From contig NZ_CANLCY010000002.1 in the NCBI RefSeq assembly GCF_947489255.1, positions 248,001 through 312,000 of the forward strand: a stretch of 64,000 bases of DNA. Direction: 5' to 3'. Under the pieces are notes generated by a model. The model had not been told where the DNA came from. It did no database searches and worked only from the letters and a program-made list of their open reading frames with translations. This stretch comes from an uncultured Microbacterium sp. Its GTDB lineage: Bacteria; Actinomycetota; Actinomycetes; Actinomycetales; Microbacteriaceae. Below are positions 1-8,507 of this stretch, piece by piece. The position numbers and the translations under genes are program-made. Numbering within the stretch: the stretch's first letter is position 1; each line of letters begins with the position of its first letter.

Positions 1-247
1 CGACAGCCCCGACCGTCGCGTCCCGCGTCGCGACCTCGAGCAGGCGGCCGTCATCAACGGCCCCACGCCGCTGCACGCGGCCGACGTCGAGGTCCCCGAC
101 CTGCGCGGCGGCTACAGCTACGTCATCGCGGCACTGGCGGCCGAGGGCGAGTCGACGGTGCGCAACATCGGCATCATCCGGCGCGGCTACGAGAAGTTCC
201 TCGAGAAGCTCACGGCACTGCACGCCGACTTCGACGTCGTGGGCTGA
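1..247 (+). CDS. murA: UDP-N-acetylglucosamine 1-carboxyvinyltransferase, C-terminal part
   Basis: Last 81 codons of MurA, which transfers enolpyruvate from PEP to UDP-GlcNAc in the first committed step of cytoplasmic peptidoglycan precursor synthesis. The gene enters from the left edge; the reading frame begins at base 2. The visible tail has the family's closing signature: GPTPLH, then DLRGGYSYVIAALAAEG, then a GYEKFLEKL helix just before the stop. The catalytic cysteine loop and first domain lie outside the window. plsC starts 4 bases after the stop, so the two are probably co-transcribed. Confidence 0.93.
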   Translation, partial: DSPDRRVPRRDLEQAAVINGPTPLHAADVEVPDLRGGYSYVIAALAAEGESTVRNIGIIRRGYEKFLEKLTALHADFDVVG

Positions 248-251
248 CGCG

Positions 252-998
252 ATGGCGTCCTCGTCCTCGCCCGAGAAGAGCCGTCCGAGCGCCTTCTGGC
301 CGCTCGCGGCGATCGTCGTCCCCCTCACCGGGCTGTTCGCGCGCATCGAGATCCGCGGCGCGGAGAACCTCCCGCGGGAGGGGGCGTACGTGCTCGCCCC
401 CAACCACAATTCGGAGTTCGACCCCCTCGTCGTCGCCGTCGCTGTGTGGCGGGTCGGCCGGGCCCCGCGCTTCATGGCGAAGGAGAGCCTCTTCCGCGTC
501 CCCGTCCTCGGCGCAGCCCTCAAGGCGACCGGGATGGTGCCGGTGCCGCGCGCGTCGACGAGCGCCAACCAATCGATGAAGGCGGCCGAGCAGATCGCCC
601 GCGACGGACGCGGTGTCATCGTCTACGCCGAGGGCACGCTCACGCGCGACCCCGAGCTGTGGCCCATGCGCGGCAAGACGGGCGCGGTGCGGCTGGCCCT
701 CGCGGGCGACCTGCCGCTCATCCCGATGGCGCAGTGGGGTGTGCAGCAGATCCTCCCGCGCTACGGCAAGCTGCGCTTCCCGCGTCGCTCGCGCGTCATC
801 GTCGAATTCGGACCCGCGATGGACATGTCGGCCTACGCCGACGCGCCCACGCAGCCGGCGACGCTGACCCGGGCCACCGACGCGCTCATGAACCGAATCA
901 CGGAGATGCTGTCCGGCATCCGCGGCATCCCCGCACCGGCCGAGCGGTGGAATCCCTCCCAGCACGGACAGAACGAGACGGGCCGCCTTGACGCGTAA
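252..998 (+). CDS. plsC: 1-acyl-sn-glycerol-3-phosphate acyltransferase (PlsC family)
   Basis: 248-residue acyltransferase expected to acylate lysophosphatidic acid at the inner membrane during phospholipid synthesis. The family motifs are visible: NHNSEFDP at 51-58 (the HX4D catalytic pair His52/Asp57), EGTLTRD at 127-133 and GKTGA at 141-145. The segment at about 16-30 is hydrophobic and could insert in the membrane. ATG at 252 is chosen because it follows murA by 4 bases. The stop overlaps the gpsA start by 11 bases, and gpsA makes the glycerol 3-phosphate that feeds this pathway. Which acyl position or lysolipid is used cannot be read from the sequence. Confidence 0.9.
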   Translation: MASSSSPEKSRPSAFWPLAAIVVPLTGLFARIEIRGAENLPREGAYVLAPNHNSEFDPLVVAVAVWRVGRAPRFMAKESLFRVPVLGAALKATGMVPVPRASTSANQSMKAAEQIARDGRGVIVYAEGTLTRDPELWPMRGKTGAVRLALAGDLPLIPMAQWGVQQILPRYGKLRFPRRSRVIVEFGPAMDMSAYADAPTQPATLTRATDALMNRITEMLSGIRGIPAPAERWNPSQHGQNETGRLDA

Positions 999-2130
999 GA
1001 ACCTCCCGCAGGCCGCGGGGCCCAAGGTCGCCGTCGTCGGCGCCGGAAGCTGGGGCACGACGTTCGGCAAGATCCTCGCCGACGGCGGGGCCTCCGTCGT
1101 CATGTGGGCTCGTCGGCCGGAACTCGCGGCCGAGATCACCGAGTCCAAGCGCAACAGCCGGTATCTGTCGGGCATCAACCTGCCGCGGACGATGACGGCC
1201 ACCACCGATCTGGCGGAGGCGTTGACCGGAGCCGAGCAGATCTACCTGTCGGTGCCCTCGCAGTCGCTGCGCGAGAACCTCGCCGCCATCCGTCCGCTCG
1301 TCGAGGCCACCGACGTGCCGCTCGTCTCGCTCATGAAGGGCGTCGAGAAGTCGACGGGCCTGCGCATGAGCCAGGTGATCGAGCAGGTGCTGGGGTGCGA
1401 TCCGGCCCGCATCGCCGTGGCCTCCGGCCCCAACCTGGCGCTCGAGATCGCGCGCGAGCAGCCCACGGCCGCGGTCATCAGCTCGCTGAGTCCCGAGACC
1501 GCCGAGGCCGTGGCCCGACGCGCGCGCAACCGGTACTTCCGCTCGTTCGTCAACACCGACGTGATCGGCACCGAGTTCGGCGGGGTTCTGAAGAACCTCA
1601 TCGCCGTCGCCATCGGGATCGTCGACGGCGTCGGCTACGGCGAGAACACGAAGGCGTCGATCATCACGCGTGGTCTCGTCGAGATGACCGACTTCGCGGT
1701 GGCGCAGGGCGCGCAGCCCGAGACCCTGCAGGGTCTCGCCGGGCTCGGCGATCTCATCGCGACGTGTCAGTCGCCGCTGAGTCGCAACAACACCGCCGGG
1801 CGCCTCCTGGGCCAGGGCTACGGCTACAAAGAGGTCGTGACCCAGATGCAGCAGACCGCCGAGGGTCTGGCATCCGTCGCCCCGGTGCTCCAGCTCGCGA
1901 AGCAGGTCGGTGTCGACATGCCCATCGTGCAGCAGGTGAAGATGGTGCTCGACGGCACCATGGATCCCCGCGACATCGCCCCGCATCTGACCACAGACGA
2001 CGACCAGCCGCAGGGCGAGAGGACGCAGAATGACCAATCCGGTGGTGGTGGTGCTCTTCGGCGGGCGCTCCAGCGAGCATTCGATCAGTTCCGCCACGGC
2101 GGGAGGGGTGCTGCGGGCGATCAACCGTGA
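988..2130 (+). CDS. gpsA: NAD(P)H-dependent glycerol-3-phosphate dehydrogenase with extended C-terminus
   Basis: Cytosolic enzyme reducing dihydroxyacetone phosphate to sn-glycerol 3-phosphate for phospholipids. The nucleotide-binding GAGSWGT is at 18-24 and the catalytic lysine is Lys202 in GGVLKNLIA; NTKASIITRG follows at 220-229. The start is TTG at 988, because no ATG or GTG lies between it and the Rossmann motif. The enzyme core ends near residue 335. The frame then continues for about 45 residues (acidic, then Gly-rich, then basic and helical) and runs 101 bases into ddl. The tail could be real or neutral; the stop at 2128-2130 is the first in frame. Confidence 0.92.
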   Translation: MTRKNLPQAAGPKVAVVGAGSWGTTFGKILADGGASVVMWARRPELAAEITESKRNSRYLSGINLPRTMTATTDLAEALTGAEQIYLSVPSQSLRENLAAIRPLVEATDVPLVSLMKGVEKSTGLRMSQVIEQVLGCDPARIAVASGPNLALEIAREQPTAAVISSLSPETAEAVARRARNRYFRSFVNTDVIGTEFGGVLKNLIAVAIGIVDGVGYGENTKASIITRGLVEMTDFAVAQGAQPETLQGLAGLGDLIATCQSPLSRNNTAGRLLGQGYGYKEVVTQMQQTAEGLASVAPVLQLAKQVGVDMPIVQQVKMVLDGTMDPRDIAPHLTTDDDQPQGERTQNDQSGGGGALRRALQRAFDQFRHGGRGAAGDQP

Positions 2131-3115
2131 CCGCTTCCGGGTGATCCCGGTCGGAATCACGCGCGACGGCGCCTTCGTGCTCGAAGACGACGACCCCGAT
2201 AAGTTCGCCCTGCGCCCCGAGGCGCTGCCGCAGGTCGTCGACAACGGCACCCGCGTGCGGCTGCCCGACTCGACGCTGTCGCGCGAGTGGACGGTGACGG
2301 ATGCCGACGGCGAACGCTCCCTGGGCGAGGTCGATGTCGTGCTGCCGATCCTCCACGGGCGCTTCGGCGAGGACGGCACGGTGCAGGGGCTTCTCGAGCT
2401 GCTCGGCATCCCCTACGCCGGTGGCGGCGTGCTCATGTCGGCGATCGGCATGAACAAGCACGTCACCAAGCAGGTCCTGCGCGCGGCGAACGTGCCCGTC
2501 GTGCCGTGGGTCGCCGTCACCCGCGCCGACCTCGCACGCGATCGCGGGCTCTGGGAGCGGCGCATCCGCGCCCTCGACCTGCCCGTGTTCGTCAAGCCCA
2601 ACGAGGCGGGATCCAGCGTCGGGGTGACCAAGGTCTCGCGGTGGGAAGACCTGGATGCCGCCCTCGACACCGCCTTCGCGGAAGACGGCCTCGTGCTGGT
2701 GGAGCAGGCCATCGTGGGCCGCGAGCTCGAGTGCGGCGTGCTGCCCGGACGCGACGGCGGGCCGGTACGGGTCTCGGTGGCGGGGGAGATCGTCGTCACC
2801 GGTCGGGAGTTCTACGACTTCGAGGCGAAGTACCTCGACGCCCCCGGTGTCGACCTGGTGTGCCCCGCGGATCTGCGCGACGGAGAGCTGGCCGAGATGC
2901 AGCGGATCGCCGCTCACGCGTTCGAGGCGATCGGCGGACAGGGCCTGGCGCGCGTGGACTTCTTCTACACTGGGTCGGAGTTCTACGTGAACGAGGTGAA
3001 CACGATGCCGGGCTTCACCCCGATCTCGATGTTCCCCACCTGCTGGATCGCCTCGGGCCTGTCTTACCCGGATCTCATCACCGATCTGCTCGAGGCGGCA
3101 CTCGAGAAGGCCTGA
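2030..3115 (+). CDS. ddl: D-alanine--D-alanine ligase
   Basis: 361-residue ATP-grasp ligase joining two D-alanines for the peptidoglycan stem peptide. FGGRSSEHSIS is at 10-20, the ATP-grasp stretch FVKPNEAGSSVGV lies mid-protein, and the Mg-binding NEVNTMPGF is near 322-330. ATG at 2030 fits the family N-terminus and has GAGAGG about 7 bases upstream, although this places the first 101 bases inside gpsA. With murA upstream and thiL-recG downstream, the order matches other actinobacterial cell-wall clusters. Confidence 0.96.
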   Translation: MTNPVVVVLFGGRSSEHSISSATAGGVLRAINRDRFRVIPVGITRDGAFVLEDDDPDKFALRPEALPQVVDNGTRVRLPDSTLSREWTVTDADGERSLGEVDVVLPILHGRFGEDGTVQGLLELLGIPYAGGGVLMSAIGMNKHVTKQVLRAANVPVVPWVAVTRADLARDRGLWERRIRALDLPVFVKPNEAGSSVGVTKVSRWEDLDAALDTAFAEDGLVLVEQAIVGRELECGVLPGRDGGPVRVSVAGEIVVTGREFYDFEAKYLDAPGVDLVCPADLRDGELAEMQRIAAHAFEAIGGQGLARVDFFYTGSEFYVNEVNTMPGFTPISMFPTCWIASGLSYPDLITDLLEAALEKA

Positions 3116-3297
3116 CGTCCGCGGCGGGCGGGGCTCTCCCCGGCCGTTCTCGGCCGCGGGATTCCGCGTCGCGCGCGTGAGCGTGCATATCGGCGGGGCG
3201 AACGCCGACACGCCGAGGGGCGGATGCCGGCCGGCGGCGTGTCGGGTGGATTTCCGGCCGTTGGGCCCGCGGTTCGAGTCCCGGGGACGCGGGGTGA

Positions 3298-3807
3298 CTA
3301 CGGCGTCGGGGTGGGGCTGGGGGTCGCCGTCGCGTCGGACGCCGAGGTGCACACCGAGCCGGTGGGCTGGAGGTAGCTGCGGATGAGCGGTCCGAGCGCC
3401 TGCGCGACGTCGCCGCTGCTCGCCGCCTCGTAGTCGAGGTACACCTGGAGCGCGGGGGTGCGGCCGAACGTCGTGAGCGTGTACCGGTTGTCGGCGGCCT
3501 GCGACTCGTCGACGAGCCAATCCACGCCGTCGAACGAGCGGCACGGCAGCGTCGAGGGGCCGGGGGTCTCGAGCCCGCAGGTCATGAGGATTGCGGCCGG
3601 ATCGCCCCACGCCCCGGTCGCCTGAGCGTCGGTCCACCGGCGCTCCTGCCCCGAGATGGTCTGCGGCAGGCGGGCGACGATGTCGGCGCAGGCCGGGTCG
3701 TTCGCGTCTTTCGCGGGCTCCATCGCCACCGTCGTGCTGCACGCCGCGAGCCCCGGGAGCAGGGCGAGGGCGGTCAGCAGCGCGAGGGTACGGGAAGAGC
3801 GGGGCAC
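3298..3807 (-). CDS. DUF3515 family lipoprotein
   Basis: 169-residue predicted lipoprotein of the DUF3515 family, whose function is unknown; it usually sits between ddl and thiL in actinobacteria, as here. A signal peptide at 1-22 ends in the lipobox LAAC with Cys23 as the lipid attachment site. Further cysteines in the body may form disulfides outside the membrane, and the C-terminus is a Ser/Thr/Pro-rich tail. The GTG start at 3807 is supported by TAGCCT at 3814-3819, ending 6 bases upstream, which predicts a leaderless transcript. It diverges from thiL with only 25 bases between start codons. Confidence 0.85.
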   Translation of the reverse strand: MPRSSRTLALLTALALLPGLAACSTTVAMEPAKDANDPACADIVARLPQTISGQERRWTDAQATGAWGDPAAILMTCGLETPGPSTLPCRSFDGVDWLVDESQAADNRYTLTTFGRTPALQVYLDYEAASSGDVAQALGPLIRSYLQPTGSVCTSASDATATPSPTPTP

Positions 3808-3813
3808 CCCTCC

Positions 3814-3826
3814 AGGCTAATAGCGT
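3814..3826. promoter_or_regulatory. Back-to-back -10 boxes of the DUF3515 gene and thiL
   Basis: The 13-base stretch AGGCTAATAGCGT reads as TAGCCT on the minus strand (3814-3819) and TAGCGT on the plus strand (3821-3826). Each hexamer ends exactly 6 bases before its own start codon (GTG at 3807 and GTG at 3833). I see no clear -35 box for either. The geometry predicts two leaderless messages starting 26 bases apart and diverging. Promoter activity is inferred. Confidence 0.65.
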
Positions 3827-3832
3827 GGGAGC

Positions 3833-4837
3833 GTGACCGACGCCGAGACCACCCGCGAGAGCACTGTGGGGGAGCTGTCCGAGGGGCAGGTCCTCCGCGG
3901 CATCCTCGATCGCCTCCCGCCCTCGACCGCGCCCGTGGGCCCGGGCGACGACGCCGCCGTGCTCGCGGTCCCCGACGGTCGCGTGGTCGCCACGACCGAC
4001 ACGCTCGTGCACGGACCCGACTTCCGTCTCGCGTGGTCGTCGCCCTTCGACCTCGGTTTCAAGGCCGCGGCGGTCAACCTCGCCGACGTGGCGGCGATGG
4101 GAGCCCGCCCCGTGGCCCTGCTCGTGGCGCTGGCCATGCCCGACGCGACGCCGGTGTCGTTCGTGCGGGGGCTCGCCGACGGTCTCGCGGCCGCGTGCGC
4201 CGAGCTCGCCCCCGGGTGCGCCGTCGAGGGCGGCGACCTCACCGTCTCGGACACCCTCACGATCGCCGTGACCGCTCTCGGCAGCCTCGACGGACGCGAC
4301 CCGGTGCGCCGCTCGGGCGCCCGTGCGGGCGACGGCGTCTACGTCATCGGCGAGCTGGGCGAGGCGGCGCGGGGTCTCGAGGTGCTGTTCCGGCGCTTCA
4401 CCGACGTCGACGGCGCCCCCATCGCGCTGACCTCGGAGGCCCGCGAGGCCCTCGATCCCGCCGACGCGCGGGCGGTGTCGCGCCAGCTCGCCCCGCGCCC
4501 GCCGCTGGCCGCGGCGCTGGCGGCGGCGGCATCCGGCGCGACGGCCATGATGGACGTCTCCGACGGCCTCGTGCTCGACGCCACCCGCCTGGCCGACGCC
4601 TCCGACGTCACGATCGAGATCGACTCCGCCACGCTCGGCGACGAGCCGGCGCGCGCTCTGGACGGGGGAGAGGATCACGGGTTCCTCGTCACCTTCCCCC
4701 CGGATGCCGAGCCCCACGGCCGTCGCATCGGCACGGTCGTCGCCCGGGGCGCGGAGGCGGTGCGGGTCGACGGGCGCGCATGGGACGGGCTCGGCGGCTG
4801 GGATCCCTACCGGGACTGGGACGCCGGACGCGGCTGA
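3833..4837 (+). CDS. thiL: Thiamine-monophosphate kinase
   Basis: 334-residue kinase converting thiamine phosphate to thiamine pyrophosphate in the cytosol. Family motifs are GPGDDAAVL at 36-44, TTDTLVHGPDF at 54-64, KAAAVNLADVAAMGA at 77-91 and the metal-binding MDVSDGL near 241. GTG at 3833 is chosen because TAGCGT ends 6 bases upstream, giving a leaderless message, and because the encoded N-terminus matches the family. No other thi genes are in the window. Confidence 0.93.
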   Translation: MTDAETTRESTVGELSEGQVLRGILDRLPPSTAPVGPGDDAAVLAVPDGRVVATTDTLVHGPDFRLAWSSPFDLGFKAAAVNLADVAAMGARPVALLVALAMPDATPVSFVRGLADGLAAACAELAPGCAVEGGDLTVSDTLTIAVTALGSLDGRDPVRRSGARAGDGVYVIGELGEAARGLEVLFRRFTDVDGAPIALTSEAREALDPADARAVSRQLAPRPPLAAALAAAASGATAMMDVSDGLVLDATRLADASDVTIEIDSATLGDEPARALDGGEDHGFLVTFPPDAEPHGRRIGTVVARGAEAVRVDGRAWDGLGGWDPYRDWDAGRG

Positions 4838-4988
4838 GGCCGCGGCGGGCCCAGCGCGCGCGCTCCGCGTCGGGCTGGTCGCGCGTCGTCGTCCGGTGCA
4901 CCGCTCGGGCTGCAGGGCCGGCCCGGGGCGGCTGCGCGGTGCGGTGCTGCGGGAACCCCGGTCTCGGCACCGAGTCCGGGTGGCGGCC

Positions 4989-5552
4989 TCAGCCCGTGGG
5001 GCGTCCCCACCACATCGTCGTGTCGCCGTAGGCCCGGTCGCGATCGGCTTCCAGGCCCGCTGCGGCCCAGTCGGGAGCGGGCGAGCGCTTGGCGCGCTCG
5101 ACGATGACGGTCGCGTCGGCGCTGAGCCGGGGAGCGAGCGCAACGAGCACGCTCGTGATCTCCGCCTCCGAGACGTCGTAGGGCGGATCGATGAACACCA
5201 GGTCCCAGACCTGGGCCGATGCCGCGAGGTAGGTCGTGACGTTCGCCCGGTGCACGCGTGCGGGTGCGGCGACTCCCGCCGTTCGCAGGCGGTCGGCGTT
5301 CTTGCGGATCAGCGTCGCGGCGGGGGCGGAGAGCTCGACGAGGTCGGCGGAGGCCGCTCCACGACTGAGGCTCTCGAGGCCGAGTGCGCCGGATCCGGCG
5401 TACAGGTCGGCCACGCGGGCGTCGTCGAGGACACCCGCGGACTCGAGGGCGCCGAACAGGGACTCGCGCACGCGGTCGCTGGTGGGGCGCGTGCCCTTCG
5501 GGGGGACGTCGAGGACCGTGCCGCCCGCGCGGCCCGAGATGATGCGCGTCAC
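4989..5552 (-). CDS. rsmD: 16S rRNA (guanine(966)-N2)-methyltransferase RsmD
   Basis: 187-residue SAM-dependent methyltransferase acting on 16S rRNA during 30S assembly. The SAM-binding DLYAGSGALGLESLSRGA spans 49-66 and the catalytic DPPY motif is 122-125; RGxRPTSDRVRESLF near the N-terminus is also typical. GTG at 5552 is preceded by TAGGCT (5559-5564) at a 6-base distance, so the mRNA is probably leaderless. It diverges from recG; 151 bases with no recognised gene separate it from thiL. Confidence 0.93.
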   Translation of the reverse strand: MTRIISGRAGGTVLDVPPKGTRPTSDRVRESLFGALESAGVLDDARVADLYAGSGALGLESLSRGAASADLVELSAPAATLIRKNADRLRTAGVAAPARVHRANVTTYLAASAQVWDLVFIDPPYDVSEAEITSVLVALAPRLSADATVIVERAKRSPAPDWAAAGLEADRDRAYGDTTMWWGRPTG

Positions 5553-5558
5553 CGTTCC

Positions 5559-5662
5559 AGCCTAGGGTTTCCGGATGCCGCGGATCGGTCTCCGCGAGCA
5601 GCCATCCCGGGGGCGGCTGCCGTCGCGGCCGGGCCGGTGGTGTCGGAGGGGCTGCCTAGACT
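5559..5662. promoter_or_regulatory. Divergent -10 boxes for rsmD and recG
   Basis: The rsmD-recG gap holds TAGGCT on the minus strand (5559-5564) and TAGACT on the plus strand (5657-5662). Each ends 6 bases from the corresponding start codon (5552 and 5669). I see no convincing -35 elements. The intervening bases show no other recognisable signal. Confidence 0.6.
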
Positions 5663-5668
5663 CGGAGC

Positions 5669-7846
5669 ATGCCCGGATTCTCGCTCGCCTCCCGTCTCGA
5701 CGGGGCCGTCGGCGGCAAGACGGCGACGGCTTTCGACAAGGCGTTCGGGGTCAAGACGGTGGGCGAGCTCCTCGAGCACTACCCCCGTCGTTACGCGCGT
5801 CGCGGCGAGCTCACGCCCATCGCGACGCTGCCGCTGGGCGAGCCGGTGACGATCGTGGCCGAGGTGGTCAGCGCGAACGAGCGGCGCATGCAGAATCGCC
5901 GCGGGTCGTTGCTGGAGGTCACGATCAGCGACGGCGACGGGCGCATGTCGCTGACGTTCTTCAACCAGCCGTGGCGCCTGAAAGACCTCACTCCCGGCCG
6001 GCGCGGCATCTTCTCGGGCAAGGTGGGCGAGTACCGGCGGCAGACGCAGCTGACGAACCCCGACTACGAGCTCTTCGACGACATCGCCGAAGCGCGCGCC
6101 GAGGCGGAGGTCACCGCCAAGCGGCCCATCCCGATCTACCCGGCCACCAGTTCCGTACCGAGCACGCTCGTGCAGAAGACCATCGCGCTCGTGCTCGACG
6201 GTCTGGGCGAGATCGACGATCCTCTGCCCGACGATCTGCGGGCCCGCCGCGGCCTCCTCGACGCGCGAGCCGCGCTCGAGCGCATCCACCGTCCCGAGAG
6301 CGACGACGACATCCCGCCCGCGGTCGAGACGCTGCGCATGCAGGAGGCCTTCGTGCTGCAGACCGCGCTGCTGCAGCAGCGTCAGTTCGTGCGGGCGCTC
6401 TCCGCCGCCCAGCGCCCCGCGGCGCCGGGAGGGCTCCTCGAACGCTTCGACGCGATCCTCCCGTTCGAGCTCACGCCCGATCAGCGCAGCGTCGGCGCCC
6501 AGCTCGCGGCCGACCTCGTCGGCGGCTGGCCGATGAACCGGCTCGTACAGGGCGAGGTCGGGTCGGGCAAGACCCTCGTCGCCCTGCGCGCGATGCTCCA
6601 GGTCGCCGAGTCCGGCGGCCAGTCCGCGCTCATCGCGCCCACCGAAGTGCTCGCGGGTCAGCACCTGCGCTCGATCGCGCGCATGCTGGGGCCCGAACTC
6701 GCGCCCGAGCTCATGCCCACCCTGCTCACCGGCCAGATGCCGGCGGCCGAGCGTCGCAAGGCGGCGCTGCGGGTGGCATCCGGTCAGGCGCGCATCGTCG
6801 TCGGCACGCACGCGCTGTTGAGCGCGAGCACGACCTTCGCCGATCTCGGCTTCGTGGTGGTCGACGAGCAGCACCGTTTCGGCGTCGACCAGCGCGAAGC
6901 GCTGCGCTCGAAGGGCGACTCCCCGCACACCCTCGTGCTCACGGCCACTCCCATCCCGCGCACCGTCGCGATGACGGTGTTCGGCGACCTCGACGTCTCG
7001 ACGATCCGCACCATGCCGGCCGGGCGTGCCGGCATCCAATCGTTCGTCGCCCCTCTCGCCGAGAAGCCGGGCTGGTTCGCGCGGGTGTGGGATCGCGTGG
7101 CCGAAGAGGTGGCGCTCGGGCGACAGGCGTTCGTCGTGTGCCCCGCGATCGACGCGGAGCAGGTCGCCGCCGACGGCAAGAGCGATGAGCCGGCCGACGC
7201 GCCGGCGGCTGCGTCGGGCGAGGGCAATCGCACGCGATGGGGCGTCGTGCAAGTCGACGCGCTGCTCGCGCAGCTGCCGTCGTTCGGCGACATCCGCGTG
7301 CAGATCCTGCACGGCAAGATGGCCTCCGACGAGAAGGATGCCGTCATGCAGGCCTTCTCTCGCGGCGACATCGACGTGCTCGTCGCCACCACGGTGATCG
7401 AGGTCGGGGTCGACGTGCCCAACGCCTCGACGATGGTGATCCTCGAGGCCGATCGCTTCGGTGTCTCGCAGCTGCATCAGCTGCGCGGTCGCGTGGGGCG
7501 CGGTGGTCTTCCGGGGCTCTGCCTGCTCGTGACCGAGGCGACCCCCGGCACCTCGGCCCGGTCGCGGGTCGAGGCCGTCGCCGCGACCCTCGACGGGTTC
7601 GCCCTCGCCGAGGTCGATCTCGAGCTGCGCGGTGAGGGAGACGTGCTCGGCGGGGCGCAGTCGGGGGCGAGGTCCTCGCTGCGACTGCTGCGCGTGGTCA
7701 CCGATGCCGCGCTCATCACCGAGGCCCGTGCCGAGGGCGAGCGCGTCCTCGCCGACGACCCCGCGCTCACCCGGCATCCGGGTCTCGCCGCCGCTCTCGA
7801 GCGGCGCGTCGGCGTCGAGGAGCGCGCCGCGCTGGCGAAGTCCTGA
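5669..7846 (+). CDS. recG: ATP-dependent DNA helicase RecG
   Basis: 725-residue helicase that remodels branched DNA and stalled replication forks. The N-terminal wedge/OB region is followed by helicase domains with Walker A GEVGSGKT at 295-302, the DEQH box (motif II) at 399-402, and the RGRVGR motif of the second helicase domain. Length is close to the family's usual 690-740. ATG at 5669 is 6 bases after TAGACT, so the message is probably leaderless. About 25 residues in the second helicase domain (near DGKSDEPADAPAAAS) look like a low-complexity insert. coaD follows after 42 bases. Confidence 0.95.
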   Translation: MPGFSLASRLDGAVGGKTATAFDKAFGVKTVGELLEHYPRRYARRGELTPIATLPLGEPVTIVAEVVSANERRMQNRRGSLLEVTISDGDGRMSLTFFNQPWRLKDLTPGRRGIFSGKVGEYRRQTQLTNPDYELFDDIAEARAEAEVTAKRPIPIYPATSSVPSTLVQKTIALVLDGLGEIDDPLPDDLRARRGLLDARAALERIHRPESDDDIPPAVETLRMQEAFVLQTALLQQRQFVRALSAAQRPAAPGGLLERFDAILPFELTPDQRSVGAQLAADLVGGWPMNRLVQGEVGSGKTLVALRAMLQVAESGGQSALIAPTEVLAGQHLRSIARMLGPELAPELMPTLLTGQMPAAERRKAALRVASGQARIVVGTHALLSASTTFADLGFVVVDEQHRFGVDQREALRSKGDSPHTLVLTATPIPRTVAMTVFGDLDVSTIRTMPAGRAGIQSFVAPLAEKPGWFARVWDRVAEEVALGRQAFVVCPAIDAEQVAADGKSDEPADAPAAASGEGNRTRWGVVQVDALLAQLPSFGDIRVQILHGKMASDEKDAVMQAFSRGDIDVLVATTVIEVGVDVPNASTMVILEADRFGVSQLHQLRGRVGRGGLPGLCLLVTEATPGTSARSRVEAVAATLDGFALAEVDLELRGEGDVLGGAQSGARSSLRLLRVVTDAALITEARAEGERVLADDPALTRHPGLAAALERRVGVEERAALAKS

Positions 7847-7888
7847 GTCGTCGGCCCTGGGCAGGAGTGCTCTCGCTAGGCTGGCGGA

Positions 7889-8386
7889 ATGGACCCCCGG
7901 ATCGCCGTCGTCCCCGGCTCGTTCGACCCGCCCACCCTCGGCCATCTCGACGTGATCCGCCGTGCGGCCGGTCTGTTCGACCAGCTCCACGTCCTGGTGG
8001 TGCACAACCCCGGCAAAGAGGCCATGCTGCCCATCGCGCAGCGTCAGAGCCTGCTCGAGCAGTCCATCCGCGAGGCGGGCATCGAGGGCGACGTGATCGT
8101 GGCGGCCTGGAGCATGGGCCTGCTCGTCGACTACGCCACCGACGTGGGCGCGAAGGTGCTCGTCAAGGGCATCCGCTCGCAGGTCGACGTGGCCTACGAG
8201 ACCCCCATGGCGATCGTCAATCGCGACCTCGCGCACGTCGAGACCGTGTTCCTGTTGCCCGACCCGTCGCATGCCCTCGTGTCGAGTTCGCTCGTGCGGC
8301 AGGTCGCGGGGCTCGGGGGCGACGTGTCGCCCTATGTGCCGGCGGCCGTGGCGCGGTTCCTCGACACGGGTGCGCGCGACCTCTGA
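7889..8386 (+). CDS. coaD: Phosphopantetheine adenylyltransferase
   Basis: 165-residue enzyme adenylating 4'-phosphopantetheine in coenzyme A biosynthesis. The nucleotidyltransferase motif is [13 protein letters not shown] at 10-22 with the catalytic TLGH, and the C-terminal ISS-like switch is [19 protein letters not shown] at 7889 lies 6 bases after TAGGCT (7877-7882), predicting a leaderless mRNA. It sits between recG and the YceD-rpmF pair, an order common in actinobacteria. Confidence 0.95.
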   Translation: MDPRIAVVPGSFDPPTLGHLDVIRRAAGLFDQLHVLVVHNPGKEAMLPIAQRQSLLEQSIREAGIEGDVIVAAWSMGLLVDYATDVGAKVLVKGIRSQVDVAYETPMAIVNRDLAHVETVFLLPDPSHALVSSSLVRQVAGLGGDVSPYVPAAVARFLDTGARDL

Positions 8387-8507
8387 CGTCGCGGGAGCCC
8401 GGCATCGCCTCCCCGGTGGGCGCTCGTCCTCCCGAGGTCGTGGGGGCCGGGGCTCGCCGCACCGCACCCGGCCCGCGCCCAGGGGCGCGCGGGTAGCATT
8501 GTCGACC

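Noticed and set aside
210..1205. Long minus-strand open frames opposite plsC/gpsA, and similar long frames opposite recG, smc, glgB, glgE and others
   Set aside because: High GC makes stop codons rare in antisense frames. These frames are rich in Arg, Gly and His, lack any family motif and lie opposite clearly coding genes.
3255..3295. tRNA T-arm-like sequence GGTTCGAGTCCC
   Set aside because: The T-loop resembles a tRNA, but the stem has a mismatch and no D-arm, anticodon arm or acceptor partner can be placed upstream. At most a chance match or remnant; not called a tRNA or attachment site.
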